Below, in pieces: positions 17,275 through 26,228 of a stretch of DNA of 64,000 nucleotides. The notes beneath the pieces are model-generated. The model was not told where the DNA came from and did no database searches. It saw only the letters and a list, made by a program, of their open reading frames with translations. The stretch is from Methanosarcina horonobensis HB-1 = JCM 15518 (GTDB taxonomy: Archaea > Halobacteriota > Methanosarcinia > Methanosarcinales > Methanosarcinaceae), in NCBI RefSeq assembly GCF_000970285.1, contig NZ_CP009516.1, positions 3,141,036 through 3,205,035 of the forward strand, in the 5' to 3' direction. The position numbers and the translations under genes were made by a program. The stretch's first letter is position 1. Every line of letters begins with the position of its first letter.

Positions 17275-18574
17275 AGCATCCCTGGAGTCTGAGCTCGACC
17301 CGGATGTCCAGCTCTACCATCCCAAACTCTCGGAAGAAGACACCCTTGTAAAATTGAAGAACCTGCTTAAACGTGTGGTTGAAGGTAGCCCTTTTTACCA
17401 GAAGAAATTCAGGGAAACAAACGTGGATACCGAGAAAATAAAGTCTCTTGAAGACCTCAAACTCCTGCCTTTCACACACAAAGAGGAACTGAGAGACGCT
17501 TATCCCCTTGGTCTACAGGCAGTGTCTGATTCCGCAGTTGTCAGGATCCACTCTTCCTCAGGAACAACCGGTAAGCCTGTCATTATCCCCTATACCCGTA
17601 AAGATGTCGATGTTTGGGCTGAACAGATGATGCGCTGCTACATGCTGGCAGGGCTCACCAACCAGGACAGGATTCAGATAACTCCGGGGTACGGACTCTG
17701 GACCGCAGGAATAGGGTTTCAGCTTGGAGCCGAGCGCCTTGGAGCAATGGCAATACCCACTGGTCCAGGAAATACTGAGAAACAGCTTGAGATGCTTGTT
17801 GACCTTAAATCCACCGCCCTTGCAAGCACCTCTTCATATGCGCTTTTGCTTGCCGAAGAGATTGAAAAGCGCGGTCTAAAAGATCAGATCCATCTTAGGG
17901 TAGGAGTTATCGGCTCGGAACGCTGGAGCGAAAAGATGCGCAGCAGGATCGAAACCGAGCTCGGAATCGAGACCTTTGACATATACGGGCTGACGGAAAT
18001 CTATGGTCCAGGAATTGCCCTTGACTGCTCGTACCATGAAGGGATGCACTACTGGTCCGACCACCTGCTTTTTGAAATTATCGACCCTATAACCGGCGAG
18101 CAGCTTCCAGAAGGCACCCTCGGAGAGCTTGTTATTACAACCCTTACAAAAGAAGGAGCTCCTCTGATCCGCTACAGGACAAGAGATCTCACTCGCATAA
18201 TTCCCGGACTCTGTAAATGCGGCTGCCCTTTCCCGAGAATTGACAGAATCCTCGGCAGGTCTGATGACCGTATAAAATTCAAGGCAGTAAATATCTATCC
18301 AGGTCAGATTGAGGATATTATCCACAAAGTTCCCGGAGTAAGCAGCGAGTACCAGATCCTCCTTACGCGCAAAGATGGCAGAGACAGCATGACCTTCAGA
18401 GTTGAAATTGAAGGAGCAGAAGATCCTGCAAAGAAAGAAAAAGCTGAAAAAGCCCTGGGAAAAGCATTCAAGGACTTTATAGGGGTGAGCGTTGATATTG
18501 TGGGTATGAAGCTAGGGGAACTTCCAAGAAGCATGAAAAAGACAAAAAGAGTAATCGACGAAAGGGAGCTTTAA
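17267..18574 (+). CDS. paaK: Phenylacetate-CoA ligase (aryl-CoA ligase)
   Basis: 435 residues, typical PaaK length. ATG 17267 has AAGGTGA 7 bp upstream inside iorB. Adenylate-forming motifs: SSSGTTGKPVIIPYT (about 96-110), DIYGLTEIYGPG (about 235-246), YRTRDL (about 303-308) and GRSDDRIKFKAVNIYP (about 330-345). It activates phenylacetate or indoleacetate to the CoA thioester with ATP. With IorAB this gives a route from arylacetates to aromatic amino acids. The frame ends within the operon terminator stem. Confidence 0.95.
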   Translation: MYEASLESELDPDVQLYHPKLSEEDTLVKLKNLLKRVVEGSPFYQKKFRETNVDTEKIKSLEDLKLLPFTHKEELRDAYPLGLQAVSDSAVVRIHSSSGTTGKPVIIPYTRKDVDVWAEQMMRCYMLAGLTNQDRIQITPGYGLWTAGIGFQLGAERLGAMAIPTGPGNTEKQLEMLVDLKSTALASTSSYALLLAEEIEKRGLKDQIHLRVGVIGSERWSEKMRSRIETELGIETFDIYGLTEIYGPGIALDCSYHEGMHYWSDHLLFEIIDPITGEQLPEGTLGELVITTLTKEGAPLIRYRTRDLTRIIPGLCKCGCPFPRIDRILGRSDDRIKFKAVNIYPGQIEDIIHKVPGVSSEYQILLTRKDGRDSMTFRVEIEGAEDPAKKEKAEKALGKAFKDFIGVSVDIVGMKLGELPRSMKKTKRVIDEREL

Positions 18575-18601
18575 ACACTCTTCATATTCTAAGCTCCCTT
18601 T
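18561..18601 (+). terminator. Terminator of the iorAB-paaK operon
   Basis: Perfect 11-bp arms AAAGGGAGCTT (18561-18571) and AAGCTCCCTTT (18591-18601) with a 19-base loop. The left arm encodes the last codons of paaK and its stop lies at the loop base. Confidence 0.75.
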
Positions 18602-18660
18602 CATTAACTATTCCTTAATTTTTATTCAGCTTATTTATTACTCTATCTTTTTACTCGACC

Positions 18661-18799
18661 TGTTTTATTACCCTGTTTTATTACCCTGTTTTATTACCCT
18701 GTTTTATTACCCTGTTTTATTACCCTGTTTTATTACCCTGTTTTATTACCCTGTTTTATTACCCTGTTTTATTACCCTGTTTTATTACCCTGTTTTATT
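18661..18799. repeat. 13-bp tandem repeat, ten copies plus a partial
   Basis: Ten exact copies of TGTTTTATTACCC (18661-18790), then a partial eleventh copy TGTTTTATT running into the end of the MscS gene. The MscS stop codon (TTA on the plus strand, 18795-18797) lies inside that last copy. Perfect identity suggests recent expansion; copy number is likely to vary between strains. Confidence 0.95.
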
Positions 18800-19949
18800 G
18801 ATTTGTTTCATCATCTTCTGTTCTCTCGTCAATATCGGTTAGTCTGCCTCTAGGAGAATATCTCACTTTAATTTCTTCCGCTGAGGTGGGTTTTTGAGGA
18901 GCTTTTTCCTTCTGAAGATCTGTTTTGTATACGATAGTCCTGTAGGGGTACGGGATTTCAATACCTTCCCTGTCAAAGCGGTTTTTAATTGCTTCCCTTA
19001 TTTCACACCCTGAACTGTATGCGTCACTCCTGTCCTTAAACCACATCATCATACGCAGGTTTACAGCAAAATCCCCAAGCTCTGTCACGTATACTTTAAT
19101 CCCTCCTCTCTCTCTGAAATCCGGGTCTACAGTATGGAGTACGGACGGGTTCATGAACCCATTTGCGAAGGTTTCAGGTCTCAGGATACTGGGCTTTACG
19201 ACACTATACTCCAGGGTCTGGGGAGACATAACCTTTGGATGTTTTCTGGCTTCTTCAATCATGATTTCCTTTGCCTTACCGATATCGGAATCATAGCTAA
19301 TTCCGACCTCTATTGGCCAGATAACTGCAGGGTCTTCTATTGTCCAGTTAATTATTGCTTCATTGCTGATCACTGAGTTGGGAACAATAAGGCGCCTGTT
19401 ATCCCAGGTTATAATAACTGTATGCCTGAGATTGAGGTCCGTAACTTTTCCGTATTCGTTCATAATAGTCAGTCTGTCTCCAACCCTGAAAGGTTGAAAC
19501 AGAGCAAGGGCAATACCTGCAATAATATTGCTCAGCGTATTCTGGGCTGCAAAACCGATAACTATTCCGGCAAGCCCTGCACCGGTAAACATGGCTACGG
19601 AAAGACTGCGCAGGCTGGGAATGCTGAATATTATAACAACCAGACCTATAAAATAAACTGCTGCAACCGTTATGTGCCTGAACATCCGGAAAGTCGTGGT
19701 GTCCATATGCAGCCTGCGGCTTGCTCTTTTAAAGTAACTTTCCATTATGTTGTTTACAGTTCTTGCTACAAGGATAGTTCCCATGCCCACTAAAACAATG
19801 AATAACAGCGTACTGAGGTTATCCGAGAACCAGGTGAATGCCTTCCCCAGTATTGCGTCAAAATATGATATGTTTTCTACAAGAGTATCGGGGGTTTCCA
19901 TAGCATCAAGGGTGGTATTTAAATTATCCAGGGTTTCCAGGGTTTCCAT
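18795..19949 (-). CDS. MscS-family mechanosensitive channel
   Basis: 384 residues. An N-terminal segment rich in LETLDNL-like repeats precedes three membrane spans (about 40-60, 90-110, 120-150). The pore helix and beta-domain signature read GAGLAGIVIGFAAQNTLSN...QPFRVGDRL, followed by the MscS middle domain (IVPNSVISNEAIINWT). The cytoplasmic cage domain ends about 340, and then comes a charged tail ending DDETNQ. It should open on membrane tension and release osmolytes. The stop codon overlaps the tandem repeat. One of three channel-like genes in this 9-kb block. Confidence 0.9.
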   Translation of the reverse strand: METLETLDNLNTTLDAMETPDTLVENISYFDAILGKAFTWFSDNLSTLLFIVLVGMGTILVARTVNNIMESYFKRASRRLHMDTTTFRMFRHITVAAVYFIGLVVIIFSIPSLRSLSVAMFTGAGLAGIVIGFAAQNTLSNIIAGIALALFQPFRVGDRLTIMNEYGKVTDLNLRHTVIITWDNRRLIVPNSVISNEAIINWTIEDPAVIWPIEVGISYDSDIGKAKEIMIEEARKHPKVMSPQTLEYSVVKPSILRPETFANGFMNPSVLHTVDPDFRERGGIKVYVTELGDFAVNLRMMMWFKDRSDAYSSGCEIREAIKNRFDREGIEIPYPYRTIVYKTDLQKEKAPQKPTSAEEIKVRYSPRGRLTDIDERTEDDETNQ

Positions 19950-20083
19950 GCCCTCAACCTTTGGCAGGAAGCTTTATATAAATATTGATTTTAAAAACTC
20001 ATTAACTGTAAAAATGTAAGTAAAATTTCTCAAAAGAGTTCAAAGCAGCAGAGACAGTATAATAAAAGATAAATTCAGGCAAA

Positions 20084-20093
20084 AAGTATACTT
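20084..20093 (-). promoter_or_regulatory. Palindrome AAGTATACTT upstream of mscS
   Basis: Same 10-bp palindrome as in the two cassette promoters at 1572 and 3626. It lies 135 bp upstream of the MscS start. Possible shared operator, but a 10-mer can recur by chance in AT-rich DNA. Confidence 0.3.
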
Positions 20094-20120
20094 AAACAAA
20101 AATGTAAATTCAAATAAAAA

Positions 20121-20144
20121 GAAATTTCCCTGGATGGAAATTTC
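20121..20144 (-). terminator. Hairpin downstream of the FAS1 gene
   Basis: GAAATTTCC-CTGGAT-GGAAATTTC: perfect 9-bp arms, 6-base loop, about 120 bp past the FAS1 stop on the same strand. T-rich on both sides. A plausible terminator. Confidence 0.5.
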
Positions 20145-20262
20145 CTTTAACTTTTAAGAATTGTTTTTTTCTGATTTTTTGGTTATTCTTTTTGGTTATG
20201 CTTTTTTGATCTTTTACTGATCTCTTATATTATCTTTACATTACCTTTCAAAGGAATAATCT

Positions 20263-23010
20263 TCATCCATACAGATTTTCCTGTCGTATAAAGACCCAGT
20301 AACCTTCATAAGGTTCAACTTCAAATTCATCTGCTCCTAGCTGATTCTCACCTATTGTCCCATTGAGACTATTGTAGCCGACATACTGGTAATAGCCTGT
20401 AGTGTTATTGCCAGGCACCCATGGCCCCACTATTTTTACATATGAGCTGTTAAGAGACGAGTTGTTAAGGATTATAAATGCAGCTTCTGCAGGTACAGTC
20501 TCGTTTACGGGTGAACCCAGAGCATTCCAGCCCGGATATACCTGCAGACTCGGTGGAGCAATAATCTGTTTCTTCTCAACTGAAGAGAATTGTTCCGAAG
20601 CATTGAATTCGGTTCCATTGGGAACATTGATCCAGTATGCTTTCAGAGGTTCAATATCTGAGACATCCTCGAAGAGCCTGGTTGAAGCATTGTAGTAAAT
20701 CAGGAAGGTATAGTTCACATCCGAAAGCAGATAATCAACGCTTGTATTGTTGGCTTCGAAAGGAATTGAGAAGAAATACCAGCCTCCGGTCTGGTTTCCA
20801 TCCGTCTGGTTTCCGGCAGGAATTCCGCTGCCCGGCGGGACGAGCACTTCGTCAATTATACAGATAACCCCATTGTTTACAATGATTATCTGTGTGATAT
20901 TTACGTTCTGTATTTTGATGTTGTTACCTATTGTATTTACCTGGAGGACATTGCCCTGAATGTTAGTAACATTACTCGTGCTCGCAAGCTGCTCACGAGT
21001 AAACCTTCCACTTAACACATGATAGGAGAGAACTTCCCTGAGCAGAGTAGTGTTGTTCATCAGCTGACTACGGGTTTCTGCCGGCAGCTTATCGAAGGCT
21101 TCGTTATTTGGAATACAGACGGTATATGGCGTTGTCCCGTTCAGGGTCTGTGTCAGGTTTGCGGTCTGCACTGCATTTACAAATGTGGTTAAGTTCGTCT
21201 GGTTCTGTGCAGCCGGGATGATATTCGCTCTCGCTATTAGTTCATCAACCGTAACATTAGCTACATATGTAGCATTTTCTATTGCTGCTTCCCCGCCTTC
21301 TTCAGTTGTGTACCAGAAGCTAAGGTTGTCACCTGAACTTACCGGGTTAATTCCGAAGTTTTCTTCAGCGGGTTCTCCGTTAATGTAAACAAACCACTTC
21401 TCTCCGGTTGTGTTATTGTTCTTGATTCCCTCAATGCTCTGGAGTATGAATGACATGTTGGTCATATTACCAGTCATATTGCCTGTCTGGTTTCCTGTCA
21501 TATTTCCAGCCATACTTTGAGTCATATTACCGGTCATGTTTTGCATTAAGGACGCATTAAATTCGAGTCCTGTTACAGCGAGAACTCCGAAGTCGGTGAA
21601 GTTGTTTACTCTATAGCTCTGGGTGGAGTTTTCCGGCATAAACATTGTATTTCCCTGGATAAGACTCACCGAGTCATTATACAGTTCTGTCAGGTTTTGT
21701 TCAGGCTCAGGTCCCGATTCAGGTCCTATTTCTTCTTCTATAGCAACCGTAACGTTTGCCACATAAGTTGCATTCTCGATTGCGGCTTCTCCGTTTTCCT
21801 CAGTCGTATACCAGAAGTTCAGGTTAGTTCCGTTACTTACAGGGTTCATCCCGAAGTCTTCTTCAGCCCGTGTTCCATTTATATAAACAAACCACATTAT
21901 GCCGGTTTCGTTATTGTTTCTTATGCCTTCTATACCCTCAAGTACGGACATATTGGTCATATTAGTCAGGTTCACACCCTGCACGGACACATTATACTGA
22001 AGTCCTGTTACATTGAGAGCTCCGATGTCGGTGAAATTATCTACTGTATAGGTCTGCATACTATTTTCCGGAGTAAAGGTGAAATTTCCTTCAGTCAGGT
22101 CCACGGTATCGTTGTATAATTCTATCGGACCTTCCACTGCTTCTTCCGGAATAAGGACCGCATCTATTGCATGGATCACTCCGTTGCTGGCATTGATGTC
22201 CTGCACCGTAACCTGTGCATTTCCTATGAATACTCCTTCTTCAGTCACATTGACCGGTAGCTCACTGCCCTGAAGAGTCGTGATATTGCTTACATTGGTG
22301 AGATTTTCTGCCATCAGACTCTCGTTTGCAACATGATAGAGGAGGACATTATTCAATGCATCCGTATCATTCAGGAGTGCTTCGATGGTTCCGTTGGGAA
22401 GAGCACTGAACGCTTCATCCGTAGGAGCAAAAAGCGTAAACGGACCTTCTCCTTTCAGGGTGTCGGTAAGGTTTGCAGCTCCGAACGCCAGCAGAAGAGT
22501 TGTGAAGTTGCCTTCCTGAGTTGCCGTTTCAATAATGTCGTTTCCCTCTAAAGGACTTTCAGGCGGGATCAGTACAGTATCAATAACGTGTACAACCCCA
22601 TTGTCTGCTGTAACGTTTGCCTGAATAACTTTCGCATTTCCTACAAATATTCCTTCTTCAGTTGCATTGACAGGCAGTTGACTTCCCTGAAGGGTTGTGA
22701 TGTTACTCACATTAGCCAGGTCTTCTGACATCAGGGTACCGTTTGTGACGTGGTAAAGGAGCACCTGCTCAAGTGCGGCAGGGTCTGCTGTTAACTCCTC
22801 TAAAGTGCCTTCCGACATATTCTCGAAAGCCTGGTCTGTTGGGAGAAACACCGTATGTGTCTCATTCCCTGTCAGAACATTAATAAGACTACTATTATTG
22901 AAGGCACCTGCAATAATTACGAAATTTTCGTTGTCTCCTATAAGGTCTAGTATGGTTGTTGTTCCTTCTTCCTGTGCCGAACCGGTACAGGCGGCTACAT
23001 TTAATAACAA
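20263..23010 (-). CDS. FAS1-domain surface lipoprotein
   Basis: At least 915 residues. Two FAS1 domains (about 15-150 and 155-290) carry the H-box pattern LLYHVTNGT / LLYHVANES and end VIHAIDAVLIP. Two DUF4430-like modules follow (about 297-440 and 440-595, sharing WFVYING and NFWYTTEE / SFWYTTEE), then a third FAS1 (about 600-735), a Gly/Asn linker and a C-terminal domain ending in PYEGYWVFI. The lipobox VAAC is only 8 residues from the first canonical start (TTG 23010). The upstream in-frame codons to 23055 encode the missing basic n-region and hydrophobic core, but offer only ATT or ATA as start codons. Many NxS/T sequons indicate heavy N-glycosylation. Probable adhesion role. Confidence 0.85.
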   Translation of the reverse strand: MLLNVAACTGSAQEEGTTTILDLIGDNENFVIIAGAFNNSSLINVLTGNETHTVFLPTDQAFENMSEGTLEELTADPAALEQVLLYHVTNGTLMSEDLANVSNITTLQGSQLPVNATEEGIFVGNAKVIQANVTADNGVVHVIDTVLIPPESPLEGNDIIETATQEGNFTTLLLAFGAANLTDTLKGEGPFTLFAPTDEAFSALPNGTIEALLNDTDALNNVLLYHVANESLMAENLTNVSNITTLQGSELPVNVTEEGVFIGNAQVTVQDINASNGVIHAIDAVLIPEEAVEGPIELYNDTVDLTEGNFTFTPENSMQTYTVDNFTDIGALNVTGLQYNVSVQGVNLTNMTNMSVLEGIEGIRNNNETGIMWFVYINGTRAEEDFGMNPVSNGTNLNFWYTTEENGEAAIENATYVANVTVAIEEEIGPESGPEPEQNLTELYNDSVSLIQGNTMFMPENSTQSYRVNNFTDFGVLAVTGLEFNASLMQNMTGNMTQSMAGNMTGNQTGNMTGNMTNMSFILQSIEGIKNNNTTGEKWFVYINGEPAEENFGINPVSSGDNLSFWYTTEEGGEAAIENATYVANVTVDELIARANIIPAAQNQTNLTTFVNAVQTANLTQTLNGTTPYTVCIPNNEAFDKLPAETRSQLMNNTTLLREVLSYHVLSGRFTREQLASTSNVTNIQGNVLQVNTIGNNIKIQNVNITQIIIVNNGVICIIDEVLVPPGSGIPAGNQTDGNQTGGWYFFSIPFEANNTSVDYLLSDVNYTFLIYYNASTRLFEDVSDIEPLKAYWINVPNGTEFNASEQFSSVEKKQIIAPPSLQVYPGWNALGSPVNETVPAEAAFIILNNSSLNSSYVKIVGPWVPGNNTTGYYQYVGYNSLNGTIGENQLGADEFEVEPYEGYWVFIRQENLYG

Positions 23011-23082
23011 CAGAATAATTAAAGCATAGGCTAAACTGGTTAAACCCGATCTAATCCGTATTCCCCCTTGAATTCCCCTTCA

Positions 23083-23757
23083 GCAGATCCTCTTTTTGTC
23101 TATTGGATCCGATCCCGTTTTAGTCTGGCTGAATTTTTGTTTCGTGTGAAAATGTATGATTTCCAATTTTATATATCATACAAAGAGTATTTGTATCTTC
23201 TTATTAATATTAATTTATGGAGAATAATGGTGTTTTTACAAAAATTATTTCAAATCCTATAATAATGAAAGTCATTTAATCCGTTTTCTGTTTTTCAGTT
23301 TTTTACCTGAGTTTTCTGAAGAAATACCTGATTTTTGTTTCTAAAAACGCTTAAAAGCCTTTAAGATCCTTTACTGACTCCTTTCAGGGAACCTGATCGA
23401 GCTTTTATCTCAATAAAAAAACGCATCTGCAAGAAAAGTCGAATAAAAGATATAATAATTATTATCTTTTATTTGTTTCTAAAAAATAGTCTGCTAGAGT
23501 TGAAGATAAGTGTGTATAATATAAATTTAATACATTTTTTATATATAAATCTATTAAAAACGAGTGCATTTATATCAAGCTCCGGATATGACTTAATCTC
23601 TGGCTAATAAACCAATCTTAGATAAGCCTTAGATTAGCTAATCTGGAAAAACAATCATAAAAAAATAAGATCAGGCAAGTCTAACTCAATCGGCTAAAAC
23701 CGGTTAGCCTCACAATTCAGGAAAGATATTTTTTAATTAAAAAATGAAAGGAAGAAA
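23083..23757. other. Long gene-free stretch
   Basis: About 675 bp between the FAS1 lipoprotein and the TM-helix protein, both on the minus strand. AT-rich, with several TATA-like tracts and no protein-like frame. The region 23590-23710 repeats short TTAGCCTAA-like pieces but no clear repeat unit. Confidence 0.4.
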
Positions 23758-24678
23758 TTACTTCCTTTCTCTGGCATAAGCAACGATTGCGTCTTTAACT
23801 CCGTATTTGAATGCCACCACGAGAGCGATTCCCCATGCCAGCGGCCTGAAGAGTATGTAGATTATGGTAGTATCAATTAGCATCGTGTCCAGGGCAACCA
23901 GAACTACAATAAGAAGCAAGAAGCCTCTCAGAAGTGGAAGAAGTATATCTGCCCCTTCGATTTTCATACCTTTGATAGTATTGCTCAGGTAGTCCATCAC
24001 TATATCAATAGAGAGAATCCCTATCAATAGGATCAGGATAGCTATCAGTACACGTGGCAGGTACAGAGTAATATCTATCAGCAGATCTGTAATCATAGGT
24101 TGTCGCAGGATGTCAAACACAGCCGTGAGGACTATCAAATACCCGAATATTCTAACAATTCCAGCTATGACGCGCGAAACCTTCAGTCCGCTGGATCTAA
24201 GTGAAGCTCCAAAAGATGTCCGTTCAAATCTTTCATCCAATCCGGTTGAAATAAGGACTCTCTCAAGTAGATCGCTGACGAAGTCAACAATCAGCAGACC
24301 TATTAGCAGGACTATGAGAGCTGAGATTACAAGCGGGATGTAGAATATTATAAGATCGACAAAACTGTTCACGACCTCGATATTCAGAAGATCCAGAATG
24401 ATTATGGCAAAGATAATGTAAATGAACCAGCGGATAACCGCATCAAAAAAACCCACTGTACTCATCTGTCCTCTTCTTATCATTCCACCTATCACAGTTC
24501 TGTCAACCAGATCATCAAGTCCTATTTTGTCCAGTACTTTGGCCCCGATCTTTCCAAGGGCTTTTCCCAGTATTGTCCCTATAATAATAAGAAGAATTAT
24601 GGCTACTAATGTCGGAATAAATGCTATAAACTGATCAAACATAGCGTATAGACTATTCATAATCTCATTTTGAACCAT
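23758..24678 (-). CDS. TM-helix-repeat (CmpX/MscS-related) membrane protein
   Basis: 306 residues from ATG 24678, which has GGGGTGAT 4-5 bp upstream; a TTG 45 bp earlier is weaker. About eight membrane spans occur in two or more repeats of the 'conserved TM helix' type (LVAIILLIIIGTILGKALGK, LVISALIVLLIGLLIVDFVS, VLIAILILLIGILSIDIVMD), separated by G-L-D-x-L/R-F-E-R motifs. Related proteins are annotated as mechanosensitive-like or CmpX. It lacks the MscS beta domain. It lies beside two real MscS genes and CorA. Confidence 0.8.
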   Translation of the reverse strand: MVQNEIMNSLYAMFDQFIAFIPTLVAIILLIIIGTILGKALGKIGAKVLDKIGLDDLVDRTVIGGMIRRGQMSTVGFFDAVIRWFIYIIFAIIILDLLNIEVVNSFVDLIIFYIPLVISALIVLLIGLLIVDFVSDLLERVLISTGLDERFERTSFGASLRSSGLKVSRVIAGIVRIFGYLIVLTAVFDILRQPMITDLLIDITLYLPRVLIAILILLIGILSIDIVMDYLSNTIKGMKIEGADILLPLLRGFLLLIVVLVALDTMLIDTTIIYILFRPLAWGIALVVAFKYGVKDAIVAYARERK

Positions 24679-24977
24679 ACAAATCACCCCTATATCCGGT
24701 TTTAATACTGACGATCTTCCCAAATTCCCCTATTTTTTGGAAGGTCTATTATTATATTTATTGTAATATTCTATTTAATGGATATTACATATATTTATCT
24801 GCAAACACTTAAAAACTCATTTCCAGGGTTGGAGTCATGTTGCGCTAAAAATTATCCCAACTGCTTCAAAAACTTGATAGTTGTTTTCAAAAAACCATGT
24901 ATAGGCTTAAATCATTGAAGTATTAATTAAACAAATTAAACAACGCGATTATTTTTATTATAAAGTGAGGCAGAGCC

Positions 24978-26048
24978 GTGAAACCGAGGACTTTCAGAAG
25001 GAAGCAATCAAAGGTCGGTCTTGCCCCCGGAACTCTCGTCCACGTGGGGGAAAAAAAGGCAGAGAAAGTCGTAATTAGAGCCTGGATATATAACAGTGAG
25101 AAACTTATAGAAAAAGAGCTCAAAACCGTGGAAGAGTGTCAGGTCCTAAAAGACCACCCCGGCATGAACCTGTGGATAAATGTGGACGGACTCGATCAGG
25201 TAGAGGTTATAGAAAAACTTGGAAGCTACTTTGGGATTCATCCTCTTACCCTCGAAGACGTGCTGAATACAGGGCAGCGCCCGAAAATGGAAGATTATGA
25301 TTCTTACATTTACACTGTACTGAAAATGATGCTTCTAGATGAAATAAAAGAAGAGATCATTATAGACCAGGTAAGCATCATCCTTGGTCCCAATTATATC
25401 CTTTCTTTTCAGGAGAGGGAAGGAGATGTTTTCGATCCTGTCCGGGAAAGGCTCAAAAATCCTGCTTCACGCCTGCGAAAGAACGGGGTGGATCTTCTTG
25501 CATACAGCCTGATAGATGCTGTAGTTGACAATTATTTTTTGATTCTTGAACACTTTGGGGAAGAGATTGAGAATCTTGAAGAAAAGCTGATAATGAATCC
25601 CGTACCTGAAACTATGAGAATGATTCAGAAGTACAAGAGGGAGATGATCGTACTTCGCAGATCAGTCTGGCCCCTCAGGGAGCTGGTAAACAGTCTGCAG
25701 AGAGTCGAGTCCGGACTCATAAAGGAGGCTACTCAGATTTATCTAAGAGATGTTTATGACCACACCATTCAGGTCATTGACTCGATAGAAGCCTTCAGGG
25801 ACATTCTCTCTTCAATGGTAGATGTCTATCTATCCAGCTTGAGTAACAGGATGAATGATATTATGAAAGTCCTGACAGTCATCGCCACTATCTTCATCCC
25901 CCTAACCTTTATTGCAGGGGTTTACGGCATGAACTTCAAATATATGCCCGAACTCGAATGGCGCTGGGGTTATCCTGTAGTCGTGATAGGAATGGCAATA
26001 ATAGGAATAAGCATGTTCCTTTACTTTAAGAAGAGAAGGTGGGTTTAA
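24978..26048 (+). CDS. corA: CorA-family Mg2+/Co2+ transporter
   Basis: 356 residues from GTG 24978 with GTGAGG upstream. The N-terminal soluble domain includes HPLTLEDVLNTGQRPKMEDY (about 80-99). A long stalk helix follows, then two C-terminal membrane spans with the YGMN signature (about 314-317) and a basic tail FKKRRWV. A divalent metal channel in the cytoplasmic membrane. Confidence 0.9.
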   Translation: MKPRTFRRKQSKVGLAPGTLVHVGEKKAEKVVIRAWIYNSEKLIEKELKTVEECQVLKDHPGMNLWINVDGLDQVEVIEKLGSYFGIHPLTLEDVLNTGQRPKMEDYDSYIYTVLKMMLLDEIKEEIIIDQVSIILGPNYILSFQEREGDVFDPVRERLKNPASRLRKNGVDLLAYSLIDAVVDNYFLILEHFGEEIENLEEKLIMNPVPETMRMIQKYKREMIVLRRSVWPLRELVNSLQRVESGLIKEATQIYLRDVYDHTIQVIDSIEAFRDILSSMVDVYLSSLSNRMNDIMKVLTVIATIFIPLTFIAGVYGMNFKYMPELEWRWGYPVVVIGMAIIGISMFLYFKKRRWV

Positions 26049-26228
26049 AATACTATTTTCCTTTTTTCTATCTGTTCTCTTCTCACTTATCCTTTCGGGC
26101 TTCTTTTTCTAATCTCTTCACTTTCTTTACGATCTCAAAAATTTATTTGAAGTAATTTTTTTATAATGGTTTGAATGTAGTATTAATAAATTTAGAAATT
26201 ATTGAAATATGTTATTTGCTGGAATACT

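Noticed and set aside
18661-18799. CRISPR or telomere-like array
   Set aside because: Contiguous 13-bp units without spacers; simple tandem repeat.
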